Program-made: the position numbers and the translations under genes
Notes under the pieces: generated by a model
Databases searched by the model: none
Told to the model about the DNA's origin: nothing
The model's input: only the letters and a program-made list of their open reading frames with translations
NCBI GenBank assembly: GCA_965205905.1
Contig: CBDBHZ010000010.1
Span: 62,001 to 126,000 of the forward strand
Length of the DNA: 64,000 bases
Reading direction: 5' to 3'
From: JAHZMA01 sp965205905
Lineage (GTDB): Bacteria > Pseudomonadota > Alphaproteobacteria > JABAAW01 > JAHZMA01
Part shown: positions 25,843 through 35,239 of the stretch, one piece after another
Numbering within the stretch: the stretch's first letter is position 1
Layout of the letters: every line of letters starts with the position of its first letter

Positions 25843-26190
25843 CATTAATATATGGGGGGCTTTGCGAGGTCGGCTATTATTTAAGGGGGGGTGCGGTCTG
25901 GCTTCTCGATGCGCGCTTGTCAAATTTATGTCCGTTGGACAATTTGCCAAGCAGACGCCTCTTGCCAGAACCCCCCCTTAACAACCCCCCCGCCATACTC
26001 AATACTGGCATCGAGTGCTCCTCAAACCCCCCCGCTGTATTTCAATACTCCTACCGTGCGTACCTCACCACCCCCCCACGCCCGTGTGTAACACTATCGA
26101 TGGCGTGCTTCTCGGTTAACTCAATACTCGCATCACGAACTTCTTGACACCCACCGCTGTGTGTAATACTGTCGGCGGAGAGGGTTACAC
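25843..26190 (-). repeat. Interspersed repeat island C
   Basis: Begins ATTAATATATGGGGGGCTTTGCG, the same module as in island B. It continues with a G-run, an inverted pair TCTGGC/GCCAGA enclosing CAAATT-GTCC-GTT-GGAC-AATTTG, then several copies of a CCCCCCGC...CAATACT module, including ACTCAATACTGGCATCGAG, the reverse of a phrase in island A. Long runs of C make the frames in this stretch meaningless. Confidence 0.7.
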
Positions 26191-26217
26191 AGAAATTTAT
26201 TTAAGAAAGGAAAAAAA

Positions 26218-26421
26218 ATGAAAAAAGAAGAATGGTTTGAACCCTTTATTGATGGCTATTGCGATGAAGAAGAAAGAGAACTTATCGAAGGCACCGATGA
26301 ATATATGAACCGAGATGATTATGTGCCACAAAGCATCATGACACCTGAATATCTGGATATGTTAAAACGCGCCACCATCGTTGGAGACCCCACCCGCGCA
26401 TTAGAGCCCACAGAAAAATAG
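26218..26421 (+). CDS. Small acidic hypothetical protein, 67 residues
   Basis: ATG at 26218 preceded by AAGAAAGGA, a good ribosome-binding site. The protein is strongly acidic (CDEEERELIEGTDEYMNRDD) and ends in PTRALEPTEK, with no signal peptide or membrane segment. I recognise no family. It sits between repeat island C and a hairpin-flanked mini-island. The clean ribosome-binding site argues that it is real. Confidence 0.55.
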   Translation: MKKEEWFEPFIDGYCDEEERELIEGTDEYMNRDDYVPQSIMTPEYLDMLKRATIVGDPTRALEPTEK

Positions 26422-26444
26422 CATGATCATATCAACGGGGCTTG

Positions 26445-26578
26445 CTAGCGAATTGAACGTGTTGCAATTCTAGCGTATAATTAACGGTGGGGGTATAGGG
26501 GGCGTCTTGCCGATAAGGCAAGTCGTAAAGCCCCCTACTAGCGAATTTTAGCTTTGCTAAAATTCTAGCGTATCATTA
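26445..26578 (+). repeat. Mini-island with two copies of a CTAGCGAATT hairpin
   Basis: Two hairpins share the same frame, CTAGCGAATT...AATTCTAGCGTAT(A/C)ATTAA, at 26445-26484 and 26538-26578, with different inner stems (the second is AATTTTAGC-TTT-GCTAAAATT). Between them lies a short core like island A: GGTGGGGGTATAGGGGGC, an inner hairpin CTTGCC/GGCAAG, and GTAAAGCCCCCTA. The second hairpin overlaps the stop of the acyltransferase gene. Confidence 0.65.
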
Positions 26579-28760
26579 ATGCATTAAGCCTATCGATAAT
26601 GATGCCATTTACCAATTCCGCACCGCGCGGGCTAAGATGCGCGGTATCAGAATAAAATGTATGCGTCAAATCATGGGCAACACAGACATCAACAAGATAG
26701 CTATTGCAAAATAACTGATGCGGATAGAGTTGGTGCAGATTTTCAATATCAGTTCGGGCAAAAGGCCGCACCACCTTGCGCGTTCGTGCCAGAAAAACTT
26801 GCCAATCTGCCGACAGCCAGTTTTTACGAAAAAATTCTTGCTGTTGCGCGATACTCATCGCATCTAACTGATATTTGGTTGCCAACGCTCTTATTTTTTG
26901 AACAACATGAAAATCCATCGTGGGAATATCATACACCATCACGACATCATTGCCGATAGCAAGCGCGGCATTTAACCCATTAAAAAACGCATCTTGTAAA
27001 GAGGTAGGGCTATCCGCATCTCGCAAAAACGCATAATTGCGCGGGGCGTTTTTAAATAATTCCTCCTCGCTATCATATAATTTTGAGTGATGATAACGGC
27101 TATACCAGCCATGCAAAACCAAAATATCGGGTTGATATTCTTGTAAAAATTTCAAGCGATTATTTTGCCATTCAGCTTTGCATTTTAGCTCGCGCCCTTT
27201 ATACAAAGTTAACCCAAGATAAAACGGGCAAGCCCCTTCGGCAATCACTGTTACCTCTAAATTGATAGGCGATTGTGATAAATATTTCACCAAACCATCG
27301 GATATGGTTGCCATCTGGCTATCGCCTAGCAACACAATTTTCACAGGCGGTGTGTTATTATTTACTTGCGACACAAAGCGGCAATGCTTGATTTGAAACG
27401 CCAATGTTTGACGATAACAGAAGCGGGCATCATTGGTTGAGCGCAAATTCTTAAAAGGTGCATCGGTGATATTCAGACTTGCCAAAATGCTGGTAGGCGC
27501 GGGTAGGGCAGGCGCAGACTCAATTTCTGGTTCGGGCGCGGGTTCGGGCGTTATATCAAGTTCGGGCGTGGGAATTGGCACGGGCGCAACATCAGGCGGT
27601 GACGGAGTCGCAACCGCAAAACGTTCGGGGTAACCTTGATATTTGATAGCGTAAATATTGGGTGCACTGATGGCAATAAACGCGATACCTAACAGCAAAA
27701 AACAAATTTTGCGAGGGATAATATCACTCTTTCTAAAAGGCTGTTCAATCACAAAATAGGATAGCACCGACAGCAAGAATGTGAGCGCAAGGCAGATGAT
27801 TTTATCGTGATTGGTGAAATCCACCGCATTGATACGCGCAAACGCAAATATCGGGAAATGCCATAAATAAGCCGAATAGCTGATAAGCCCAATAAATGTA
27901 AACGGCTTGAGTTGTAAGGCTTTGCTGATAATATCATGTTGTCCGCCAAACAACAGAATAAGCATCGTGCCAATAATGGGTATCAGCGTTAGAAAATTAG
28001 GATGGGTAACGCCAATATCTAGCGCGAATATGGCGTAAATAATCATGGCGAGGCCAAGCAAAGGCATCAGCTGATTGAATAGCTTATGCTTTATCGCCTC
28101 ATGTTTTAATTCGTGATAGGCAATCAATGCGCCCGCCAATAATTCCCAAAAGCGCGAGAATGTAAAGTAAAAATTAAACGAGGGATTCAACTGCCCCATC
28201 AGATATGCCGAAGATAGACTTAATATAAACAGTGCCAATAGCACAAATAAAAGAGAGCCGCGTGTAAATTTATAGAGTAGCAATAAAATAATGGGCAGAA
28301 TAATGTAAAATTGTTCCTCAACCGCTAAACTCCATGTATGTAAGAATGGCTTCAATAGCGAGTCTGCCGCGCCATAATCGGTGGTAGAAAAATAAAAGAA
28401 AAAATTCGATACAAACAACAAAGAGGCGATAATGCTCTGGCTATATTCTATGAAATCAATTGAAAATAACCGTTGCCATGCCAATGGAAAGCTTGCCAGC
28501 ATCACCACAAATAGCATGGGTAAGATACGGCGCGCGCGCTTTTCGTAAAACCTCCAAAAATTGAATCTGCCTGATGCCGCTAATTCGTTAAGAATGATGC
28601 GGGTAATCAGATAACCGCTGATAATAAAGAATATATCAACGCCAATAAAGCCAGCATCGAACCAATCATCGCGCCCGAATATATCGAATTCGGCATGATA
28701 AAAAATCACTGCTAACACAGCGATTGCCCTTAATCCATTAATTTCACCGCGATATAACAT
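26565..28760 (-). CDS. OafA/YrhL-like O-acyltransferase with C-terminal SGNH domain
   Basis: 731 residues. The N-terminal half is an acyltransferase-3 domain with about ten membrane segments, opening MLYRGEINGLRAIAVLAVIFYH with the conserved Arg and the catalytic His, then GVDIFFIISGYLI and RRILPML. A Pro-rich linker (PTPELDITPEPAPEPEIESA, near residues 398-417) leads to a periplasmic SGNH domain with VLLGDSQMA (nucleophile Ser near residue 480) and DTAHLSPRG (Asp-x-x-His) near 712. Such proteins acetylate lipopolysaccharide O-antigen, peptidoglycan or exopolysaccharide. No polysaccharide genes are nearby, so the acceptor is unknown. The stop codon lies in a hairpin repeat. Confidence 0.9.
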   Translation of the reverse strand: MLYRGEINGLRAIAVLAVIFYHAEFDIFGRDDWFDAGFIGVDIFFIISGYLITRIILNELAASGRFNFWRFYEKRARRILPMLFVVMLASFPLAWQRLFSIDFIEYSQSIIASLLFVSNFFFYFSTTDYGAADSLLKPFLHTWSLAVEEQFYIILPIILLLLYKFTRGSLLFVLLALFILSLSSAYLMGQLNPSFNFYFTFSRFWELLAGALIAYHELKHEAIKHKLFNQLMPLLGLAMIIYAIFALDIGVTHPNFLTLIPIIGTMLILLFGGQHDIISKALQLKPFTFIGLISYSAYLWHFPIFAFARINAVDFTNHDKIICLALTFLLSVLSYFVIEQPFRKSDIIPRKICFLLLGIAFIAISAPNIYAIKYQGYPERFAVATPSPPDVAPVPIPTPELDITPEPAPEPEIESAPALPAPTSILASLNITDAPFKNLRSTNDARFCYRQTLAFQIKHCRFVSQVNNNTPPVKIVLLGDSQMATISDGLVKYLSQSPINLEVTVIAEGACPFYLGLTLYKGRELKCKAEWQNNRLKFLQEYQPDILVLHGWYSRYHHSKLYDSEEELFKNAPRNYAFLRDADSPTSLQDAFFNGLNAALAIGNDVVMVYDIPTMDFHVVQKIRALATKYQLDAMSIAQQQEFFRKNWLSADWQVFLARTRKVVRPFARTDIENLHQLYPHQLFCNSYLVDVCVAHDLTHTFYSDTAHLSPRGAELVNGIIIDRLNALMIR

Positions 28761-28865
28761 TGTTATCCATCTTCATTCATTCATGATATGATTATAAATT
28801 AATTTTACCGATATGCAACAATATTTATGTATAAAATAACAACAAAGTTAGATAATTAAGTGTCA

Positions 28866-30317
28866 TTAGTGCGATAATGTCGCATTTACCGCCGCTCGCC
28901 AGTTTTTGTATTTTTGCGCATCAAGTTTTTTCGGAGAAAAGCATGTATCCACCAACCATTTTTTGGCAAATTCCGCTTTTGATGGATAGACGCCCAGATA
29001 CATGCCCGCAAGCCACGCCGCGCCAAGTGCCGTTGTTTCCAAAACTTTTGGGCGTTCCACTGTAACCCCGCAAATATCAGCCAGAAACTGCATGGTGTAA
29101 TCAGATGCGCTCATACCGCCATCAACCCGCAAGCCACTGGTTTTGGCATCTTGCCAATCGGCGCACATCGCATCAAGCAAATCACGGGTTTGAAACCCTA
29201 CCGATTGCAACGAAGCCCGTGCAAATTCGTTGCGCCCTGAATTACGCGTTAATCCAAATATCGCACCCCTGCAATCAGGTTGCCAATAGGGTGCGCCAAG
29301 CCCTGTAAATGCTGGCACGATAATAACATCTTGGGTGTCATCAGCCTGTTCCGCCATCATCTGGGTGGCGGCCGCCTCATCGATAATTTTCAACCCATCA
29401 CGCAACCATTGCACGACCGCACCTGCGATAAAGATAGAACCCTCAAGCGCATAGGTAGGCGTGCCATCAAGCTGATAGGCAATGGTGGTTAGCAACTGAT
29501 TTTGCGACCGCACCGGGTTTTTGCCAGTATTCAGCAAGGCAAAACAGCCCGTGCCATAGGTAGATTTCATCATGCCTTCGGTAAAACATGCCTGCCCAAT
29601 GGTGGCGGCTTGTTGATCGCCCGCAACGCCAAGAATAGGCTTGTTATTCAGCGCACTTGCCACGCCAAAATCGGCGGCGCAATCTTTGACTTCGGGCAGC
29701 ATATTCATCGGGATATTCAGCAATTTGCATAAATCTTCCGACCATTGCCCCTGATGAATATCATACAGCATGGTGCGGGCGGCATTGGTGGCATCGGTGG
29801 CATGAATCTTTCCTTCGGTCAACCGCCAGATAAGAAAACTATCAATCGTGCCAAACGCCAATTTGCCCGCTTCGGCTTTGGCGCGCGCGCCCTCCACATT
29901 ATCCAATAGCCATGAAAGTTTTGTTGCCGAAAAATAGGGGTCTAGCAGTAAGCCAGTGGTTTTGGTTACCAACTCTAAATGCCCGTCATCGCGGAGTTTC
30001 TTGCAAAAATCCGCAGTGCGCCTATCTTGCCATACAATCGCATTATAGATGGGGTTGCCGCTTTGCCTATCCCACACCACCACAGTCTCGCGCTGATTGG
30101 TGATGCCGATTGCGGTAATAGCGTAGCTGGTATCAACCTCGCGGCAGACTTTCATCACGCTTTGCCAGATTTCTTCGGCATCATGTTCTACCCAACCCGA
30201 ATGCGGATAAATTTGCCTGAATTCCTGCTGGGCAATCTGCACAGGATTCATATCACTATCAAAAATAATGGCACGGCTAGAGGTTGTGCCTTGGTCAATC
30301 GCTAAAATATGCGTCAT
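28866..30317 (-). CDS. glpK: Glycerol kinase
   Basis: 483 residues (E. coli GlpK 502). The FGGY features are AIDQGTTSSRAIIFD at the N-terminus, the substrate block GITNQRETVVVWDRQSG near 73, and GVAGDQQAA and STYGTGCFALLNTG (glycerol and ATP binding). The C-terminus adds FTGLGAPYWQPDCRGAIFGLTR near 329 and LRVDGGMSASDYTMQFLADI. It phosphorylates glycerol to sn-glycerol-3-phosphate. The start overlaps the glpD stop (ATGA). It is the last gene of a galactoside operon, which suggests that glycerol is released from the imported substrate. Confidence 0.96.
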   Translation of the reverse strand: MTHILAIDQGTTSSRAIIFDSDMNPVQIAQQEFRQIYPHSGWVEHDAEEIWQSVMKVCREVDTSYAITAIGITNQRETVVVWDRQSGNPIYNAIVWQDRRTADFCKKLRDDGHLELVTKTTGLLLDPYFSATKLSWLLDNVEGARAKAEAGKLAFGTIDSFLIWRLTEGKIHATDATNAARTMLYDIHQGQWSEDLCKLLNIPMNMLPEVKDCAADFGVASALNNKPILGVAGDQQAATIGQACFTEGMMKSTYGTGCFALLNTGKNPVRSQNQLLTTIAYQLDGTPTYALEGSIFIAGAVVQWLRDGLKIIDEAAATQMMAEQADDTQDVIIVPAFTGLGAPYWQPDCRGAIFGLTRNSGRNEFARASLQSVGFQTRDLLDAMCADWQDAKTSGLRVDGGMSASDYTMQFLADICGVTVERPKVLETTALGAAWLAGMYLGVYPSKAEFAKKWLVDTCFSPKKLDAQKYKNWRAAVNATLSH

Positions 30318-31891
30318 TTTCTCGCTCCTAAATATCTATCAATCGCTTTTATTTGAGTATGGTTCAGCTGTAAGCCTAATTTCGTTCTGCGCCAAATAAT
30401 ATCGTCGGTGGTTTGGATAAATTCATGCCTGATAAGATGCTCAATCTCGGCCGCATAAAGCCCTGCACCAAAATAGTCGCCCCAAATATCGGGCGCACCA
30501 TCTATTGTGAAAATATCCCAAACCTCTAGCCCATAGCAATTAAAAAGTCGCCTCGCTTGCTTGGCATCAAAATTCGGATAATCTTGTTTTAATTTGCTGA
30601 TAAGACTATCACGCTTGTGGGTTTCAAAATCACCGCCTGCAAGTGGCGCATTATCAGTCCATGCTGGTTGCATTTTGATAAAAGGCTTTAATTTTGCAAG
30701 TGCATCCTCTGCCATTTTACGATGGGTGGTCAGCTTGCCACCATAAATATTCAGTAATATGGCACTGTTATTATTATTGGCATTATCGCCCTTATCACCT
30801 TTATCCCCTATATCCAAACTTAAAACATAGTCGCGGGTGGCGGCAGTGGCTGATAGAGTGCCATCTTGATAAAGCGGACGGATACCTGAAAAATGCCAAA
30901 CCACATCTTTTTTGGTGATGGGTTTCTTAAAATATTGATTGGCAAAATCGCATAAATAGTCAATTTCTTGCGCGCTACATTCAGGCGTAATATCAGCATC
31001 ATCATGCGCTTCATCGGTTGTGCCAATCAGTGTGAAATCTTGTTCGTAAGGAATCGCAAAGATAATTCTGCTATCACTGCCTTGAAAAAAATAGGCTTTG
31101 GCATGGGCGTAAAGTTTTGGCACTACAATATGCGACCCTTTGACAAGGCGGATATGGTTTTTTGTGTCGTTTTTTTGAGAAGCTATCATATCAGTCGCCA
31201 CATTTTCTACCCATGGACCAGTGGCATTGATTAAGATTTTAGCGGTGAATATCCCTTTTTCACTGGTGATTTGCCAATTATCAACATTGCGTTTCACCGA
31301 TAAAACTTTATTGCGGGTGCTGATATGCGCTCCCTTTCCTACCGCATCACGCGCCAATAATGAGACTAATTTTGAATCTTGAACCCATATATCGGAATAT
31401 TCGTAAGCGGTTTCAAATTTTTGATGCAATATACCACCCTCTATATTATTTTTTAAGTTCAACTTCTGAGTTTTGGGTAAGATTTTGCGCCCGCCAATAT
31501 TATCATACAAAAACAAACCAAATCGTATCACCCATTTTGAACGCCTGCCACGCAACCATGGCATCAGACTTGCCAGTAATTTTGATGCGGGCGTATTCAC
31601 AAAAAACCGCATATCGGCATGAAAGGGTAAGATAAAGCGCAACGGCCACGCAATATGGGGCATGTTGCGGTATAATATCTCGCGTTCCATCAGTGAATGG
31701 CGCACCAATCGGAACTCAAAATAGTCTAAATAGCGCAAACCGCCATGAAATAATTTGGTTGATTTTGCTGATGTTTCACCACCAATATCGGATTTTTCAG
31801 CCAAGCCAACCGATAAGCCACGCCCTGCGGCATCACGCGCAATCGCCACACCATTTACACCGCCGCCAATGATAAAAATATCAAAATCCAT
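30314..31891 (-). CDS. glpD: Aerobic FAD-dependent glycerol-3-phosphate dehydrogenase
   Basis: 525 residues from the ATG at 31891, 7 bases after the GH42 stop; the frame is open further upstream but only inside that gene. FDIFIIGGGVNGVAIARDAAGRG is the N-terminal FAD-binding fold and is followed by SAKSTKLFHGGLRYLD. The middle has INATGPWVE and IRLVKGSHIVVP, and GTTDEAHDD is recognisable near 310. It oxidises G3P to DHAP and passes electrons to quinones. It is coupled by overlap to glpK. Unlike many glp loci there is no glpF or glpR, and both genes belong to the galactoside transcript. Confidence 0.95.
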   Translation of the reverse strand: MDFDIFIIGGGVNGVAIARDAAGRGLSVGLAEKSDIGGETSAKSTKLFHGGLRYLDYFEFRLVRHSLMEREILYRNMPHIAWPLRFILPFHADMRFFVNTPASKLLASLMPWLRGRRSKWVIRFGLFLYDNIGGRKILPKTQKLNLKNNIEGGILHQKFETAYEYSDIWVQDSKLVSLLARDAVGKGAHISTRNKVLSVKRNVDNWQITSEKGIFTAKILINATGPWVENVATDMIASQKNDTKNHIRLVKGSHIVVPKLYAHAKAYFFQGSDSRIIFAIPYEQDFTLIGTTDEAHDDADITPECSAQEIDYLCDFANQYFKKPITKKDVVWHFSGIRPLYQDGTLSATAATRDYVLSLDIGDKGDKGDNANNNNSAILLNIYGGKLTTHRKMAEDALAKLKPFIKMQPAWTDNAPLAGGDFETHKRDSLISKLKQDYPNFDAKQARRLFNCYGLEVWDIFTIDGAPDIWGDYFGAGLYAAEIEHLIRHEFIQTTDDIIWRRTKLGLQLNHTQIKAIDRYLGARK

Positions 31892-31898
31892 CACGTTA

Positions 31899-33794
31899 TT
31901 AATGCCATACATAGCTGGCTTTGGGAATCGTAACGCCATCAAATGTAATATCATGCGCTGTATAATTAACGATAAATTGCCACTCTTTCATGGTTCGGAT
32001 ACGCAAACCATCAGGCAGTAATTTAGTGGTGATATTCAACTCATCACACAGGGCGGTAAAAATGCGCTGATATGCCGTTTGATTCAGCCATGCACCGATA
32101 TAGATATGGTTATGTTGACGTGATGCCACCATCTGATTATCCGCTGTAAACTCAAAACCAGAATTGCCTTTATTACTCTGTAATTCTTCAAACCAACGAA
32201 TGATAGCCCCGTCTTTCGCAAGCGGTATTTCAATGCCATCTCGCAGGCTTGCCACCCTCAATGTTTGGCAATCTGCAAAATCAGGTGCGCTTGGTGATAT
32301 TTGACCATCAGCGGTTTTAGAAGCGGTGCGCGGTCCCGCCACCACAATGCCAGAGAAATTTTTAATGGCTTGCTGTAAATTATCGTTCCATGCCATAAGC
32401 GCAGGGATAAATACCATTTTTCTATCACCAAAATCACTAATGTTTGATGGCAGAATATCAACATTTAAGCCTAAACCACGCAAAGTGCGGTAATGTTCAA
32501 AAATCAATCTAAAATAATCAAAATTCTTGCCTTGCGGTTGAATTTGCCATGCCCATTGGCTCTCATAATCAAAGATAATCGCCACATCAGCCGTGATTTG
32601 CGTCATATCAGCCATGTTTTTCAGTTCCTCTGCCACTTGCTTGGCTTCAATCTGCCCCCTCGCATTGTCGCCATTAACGCGCAATAGCCCCGTGTGCATT
32701 TGTTCTTGCGCGAAAGGTGCTTGCCGCCAACGGAAATAGCTGACCATTTCGGCACCATGCGCGAATGCTTCCATCGTCCATAGCGCTACCATGCCATCAA
32801 GCGGGATAGGGTTATAGGGTGCCCAATTCACAGGTCCCGGTTGTTGTTCCATCACCCACATACGCCCATGCCCAACGCTGCGATATAAATCATGGTGAAA
32901 GGCTTGAAAATCGGGGTCGCCTTGCTGATAAAATTTATTCTTATGGGCATCAGGCGCATCATCTAGCATTTGTTCTAAAAAGCCAAGCGGATAGCTATCC
33001 CAACTGGCAATATCCAAATCATCACCAACGGCAAAATGGTCAAAACCGGTGTATCGCCCCATATAATTATGGGTGAGCGGTTTATCGGTATAAGGGCGGA
33101 TGGCATTTACCTGCGCCTGATTAAATTTTACCACCTGTTGTGATGCGAATAATCTGAAATCATGCCAATGGGCAGGGTTGGCTTCGGTAACGGTTTGATT
33201 GGGTAAATCAATATGATCGATGCTTTCATATTCCATCGACCAAAACACATTGCCCCATATTTTGTTAAGCCTATCAACCGATTGATATTTTTGCGATAGA
33301 AATATTCTAAATTCTTGCCGTGCAGATTCCGAATAAGAGATAGTTGTATCGTGGCAACCATATTCATTATCAATCTGCCATGCCTGCACATATTTATTCT
33401 TGCCATAGCGTTTTGCCATATCCTGTGCCATTCTTGCGGCTTCTGCTTGGTAGCCTAAATGCGAAAAACAATAATGGCGGCGCGAGCCAAATTTGCGTGG
33501 TTTTCCTTGCGCATCAACCGCCAACATATCAGGATATTTTGCAAGCACCCATTGTGGTGGGGTTGCGCTTGGCGTACCCATGATGATTTTTAAGCCTGCT
33601 GTGCCTAAAATATTAACCGCTTTATCCAGCCATTCCCATGTGAAATTGCCTTCTTGCGCTTCTAAGCGCGACCATGCAAATTCGCCAATCCGCACCCAAG
33701 CAATGCCAGTTTCTACCATGCGTTTGGCATCATCTGCCCATATATTTTCACCCCAATGTTCGGGATAGTAACAAACGCCTAATGTTGGTTTCAT
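31899..33794 (-). CDS. GH42 beta-galactosidase
   Basis: 631 residues. The N-terminus GVCYYPEHWGENIWADDAKRM is the GH42 opening. The acid/base Glu is in AWQIDNEYGCHDT (about residue 143) and the nucleophile Glu in MWVMEQQPGPVNWAP (about 317). GRMWVMEQQPG and MEAFAHGAEMVSYFRWRQAPF are classic GH42 blocks. There is no signal peptide, so the enzyme is cytoplasmic and acts on an imported substrate. It removes terminal beta-galactose. It lies between the lactonase (overlap 4) and glpD (gap 7), placing beta-galactoside cleavage next to glycerol catabolism. Confidence 0.93.
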   Translation of the reverse strand: MKPTLGVCYYPEHWGENIWADDAKRMVETGIAWVRIGEFAWSRLEAQEGNFTWEWLDKAVNILGTAGLKIIMGTPSATPPQWVLAKYPDMLAVDAQGKPRKFGSRRHYCFSHLGYQAEAARMAQDMAKRYGKNKYVQAWQIDNEYGCHDTTISYSESARQEFRIFLSQKYQSVDRLNKIWGNVFWSMEYESIDHIDLPNQTVTEANPAHWHDFRLFASQQVVKFNQAQVNAIRPYTDKPLTHNYMGRYTGFDHFAVGDDLDIASWDSYPLGFLEQMLDDAPDAHKNKFYQQGDPDFQAFHHDLYRSVGHGRMWVMEQQPGPVNWAPYNPIPLDGMVALWTMEAFAHGAEMVSYFRWRQAPFAQEQMHTGLLRVNGDNARGQIEAKQVAEELKNMADMTQITADVAIIFDYESQWAWQIQPQGKNFDYFRLIFEHYRTLRGLGLNVDILPSNISDFGDRKMVFIPALMAWNDNLQQAIKNFSGIVVAGPRTASKTADGQISPSAPDFADCQTLRVASLRDGIEIPLAKDGAIIRWFEELQSNKGNSGFEFTADNQMVASRQHNHIYIGAWLNQTAYQRIFTALCDELNITTKLLPDGLRIRTMKEWQFIVNYTAHDITFDGVTIPKASYVWH

Positions 33795-34639
33795 AATTTT
33801 ACCTGATGCTCTGCTTGCCCTTTAAACTCGGTTGGCGTTGCATAAGTAATGCCATCATAGGTGCTATCGGGGGTTGGCATATTTTGCGTGGCACTGGTGG
33901 CAAATAGTAATTTCATATCCGCACCACCAAAAGCAGGGCATGATATTTGTGATGCTTCAAATTTCACCTCATTCATAAAATCACCTGCCTGATTATAGCA
34001 AGCGATACGGCTTGCGCCCCATTGGGCATTCCATAAATTGCCTGTGCTATCAACCACCGACCCATCGGGGTTAAGATTATCGGCTGATAAATTGATATGC
34101 AATGTGGGTTCCGCGGCAAGCCAACCATCATCATCAAGCTTCACTTTCATGATTTTTTGAGTAGCGGTATCGCAAAAATAGGCGGCATCACCTTTGGGTG
34201 TAAAGCAAATAGAATTGGGAATGGTGATATTGGCAAACAGCAATCGCAACTCACCCTGATAATAGCGATAAATTGCGCCCATTTCTTTCTCAGCATTTTT
34301 ACCCATTGTGCCAATCCAAAAACCACCATGATTATCGGCGCGCCCATCATTAGAACGGGTGAGAGAATTATCGGCTTCCAATGGCGTGAGTGTATCAATT
34401 TTTTGGCTTGAAAGATGGAATTGAAACAGCCTTGTTTCTGATGCGATGAACATTCTATCCTCATCTATCCAACCTGCGGCTGAGACAAATTCGTTAAATT
34501 GCCACATTGTGGGCGTATCATCACCGATTTTTTTTTCATAAAGCCGATGGGCATTAATATCAAACCAAAATAATGATTGCCGTAAAGGGTGCCATAACGC
34601 GCCTTCGCCTAATGAACAAATTGTTTCATCAAAAATCAT
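33791..34639 (-). CDS. SMP-30/gluconolactonase-type sugar lactonase
   Basis: 282 residues. The SMP-30 fold is recognised from CSLGEGALWHP with the metal-binding Glu near residue 13, NDGRADNHGGFWIGTMG near 110 with Asn/Asp ligands, NSICFTPKGDAAYFCDT near 157 and NPDGSVVDSTGNLWNAQWG near 207. In this operon it most likely opens galactono-1,4-lactone from the dehydrogenase to galactonate. Overlaps both neighbours by 4 bases. Cytoplasmic, no signal peptide. Confidence 0.9.
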   Translation of the reverse strand: MIFDETICSLGEGALWHPLRQSLFWFDINAHRLYEKKIGDDTPTMWQFNEFVSAAGWIDEDRMFIASETRLFQFHLSSQKIDTLTPLEADNSLTRSNDGRADNHGGFWIGTMGKNAEKEMGAIYRYYQGELRLLFANITIPNSICFTPKGDAAYFCDTATQKIMKVKLDDDGWLAAEPTLHINLSADNLNPDGSVVDSTGNLWNAQWGASRIACYNQAGDFMNEVKFEASQISCPAFGGADMKLLFATSATQNMPTPDSTYDGITYATPTEFKGQAEHQVKL

Positions 34640-35238
34640 TTCATCACCTCATCATAAGCATCAATCATCGCTTTGGCTTTTGTGGCAACAATATCGGCAT
34701 CATCACCTGCCTTATAAAGCGCACTACCAATGCCAAAACCATTCGCGCCCGCATTCTTAAATTCAGCAAAATTAGCAATCGCCGCACCGCCAACCACCAT
34801 GCAATTAGTATCGGGTGGTAGCACTGCCCGCATCGCTTTAATACCATTTGCGCCGATAATATCGCTCGGAAAAAACTTTAAGCCATCTGCGCCATTCTCT
34901 AATGCGGTAAAGCATTCGGTCGGGGTCATCACGCCCGGATAGCTTAACATTTTCCTCTTTTTTGTCTGCTGTATCACTGCCACATTACAATTAGGCGATA
35001 CCACCATTTGCGCGCCAATAGCGGCAAGGCGGTCGACATCATCGGTGGTTAAGACAGTTCCCGCACCAAAGATTCCCTGCCCTGAAAATTTCTTCACCAA
35101 CAGCTCAATCGTCGCAAAAGCATCGGGTGAATTAAGCGGCACTTCTATTTTTGTAATGCCCGCATTCAGCAAAATCTCGGCAATCTTCTGAATCTCAGCT
35201 GTTGTGATACCCCGTAAAATGGCGATCAAATTCCGCAT
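34636..35238 (-). CDS. dgoA: 2-dehydro-3-deoxy-6-phosphogalactonate aldolase
   Basis: 200 residues from the ATG at 35238, one base after the dgoK stop. It is a class I aldolase of the KDPG/KDPGal family: LIAILRGITTAEI at the N-terminus, KIEVPLNSPD with the catalytic Glu, FGAGTVLTTDDVDRL, SPNCN, and GLKFFPSDIIG with the Schiff-base Lys. The EVPLNSP and SPNCN blocks are the DgoA variants, in contrast to EVTLRTP and SPG in the Eda at 16134. It splits KDPGal to pyruvate and GAP. Confidence 0.93.
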   Translation of the reverse strand: MRNLIAILRGITTAEIQKIAEILLNAGITKIEVPLNSPDAFATIELLVKKFSGQGIFGAGTVLTTDDVDRLAAIGAQMVVSPNCNVAVIQQTKKRKMLSYPGVMTPTECFTALENGADGLKFFPSDIIGANGIKAMRAVLPPDTNCMVVGGAAIANFAEFKNAGANGFGIGSALYKAGDDADIVATKAKAMIDAYDEVMK

Positions 35239-35239
35239 C

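Noticed and set aside
25787..26147. Overlapping plus-strand frames in island C
   Set aside because: Three frames are open at once because of long C-runs; the composition is repeat-derived.
28866..34639. Simple lactose operon
   Set aside because: Beta-galactosidase alone would explain neither the coupled alpha-galactosidase nor the coupled glpD-glpK; kept as a fallback if ligand tests favour lactose.
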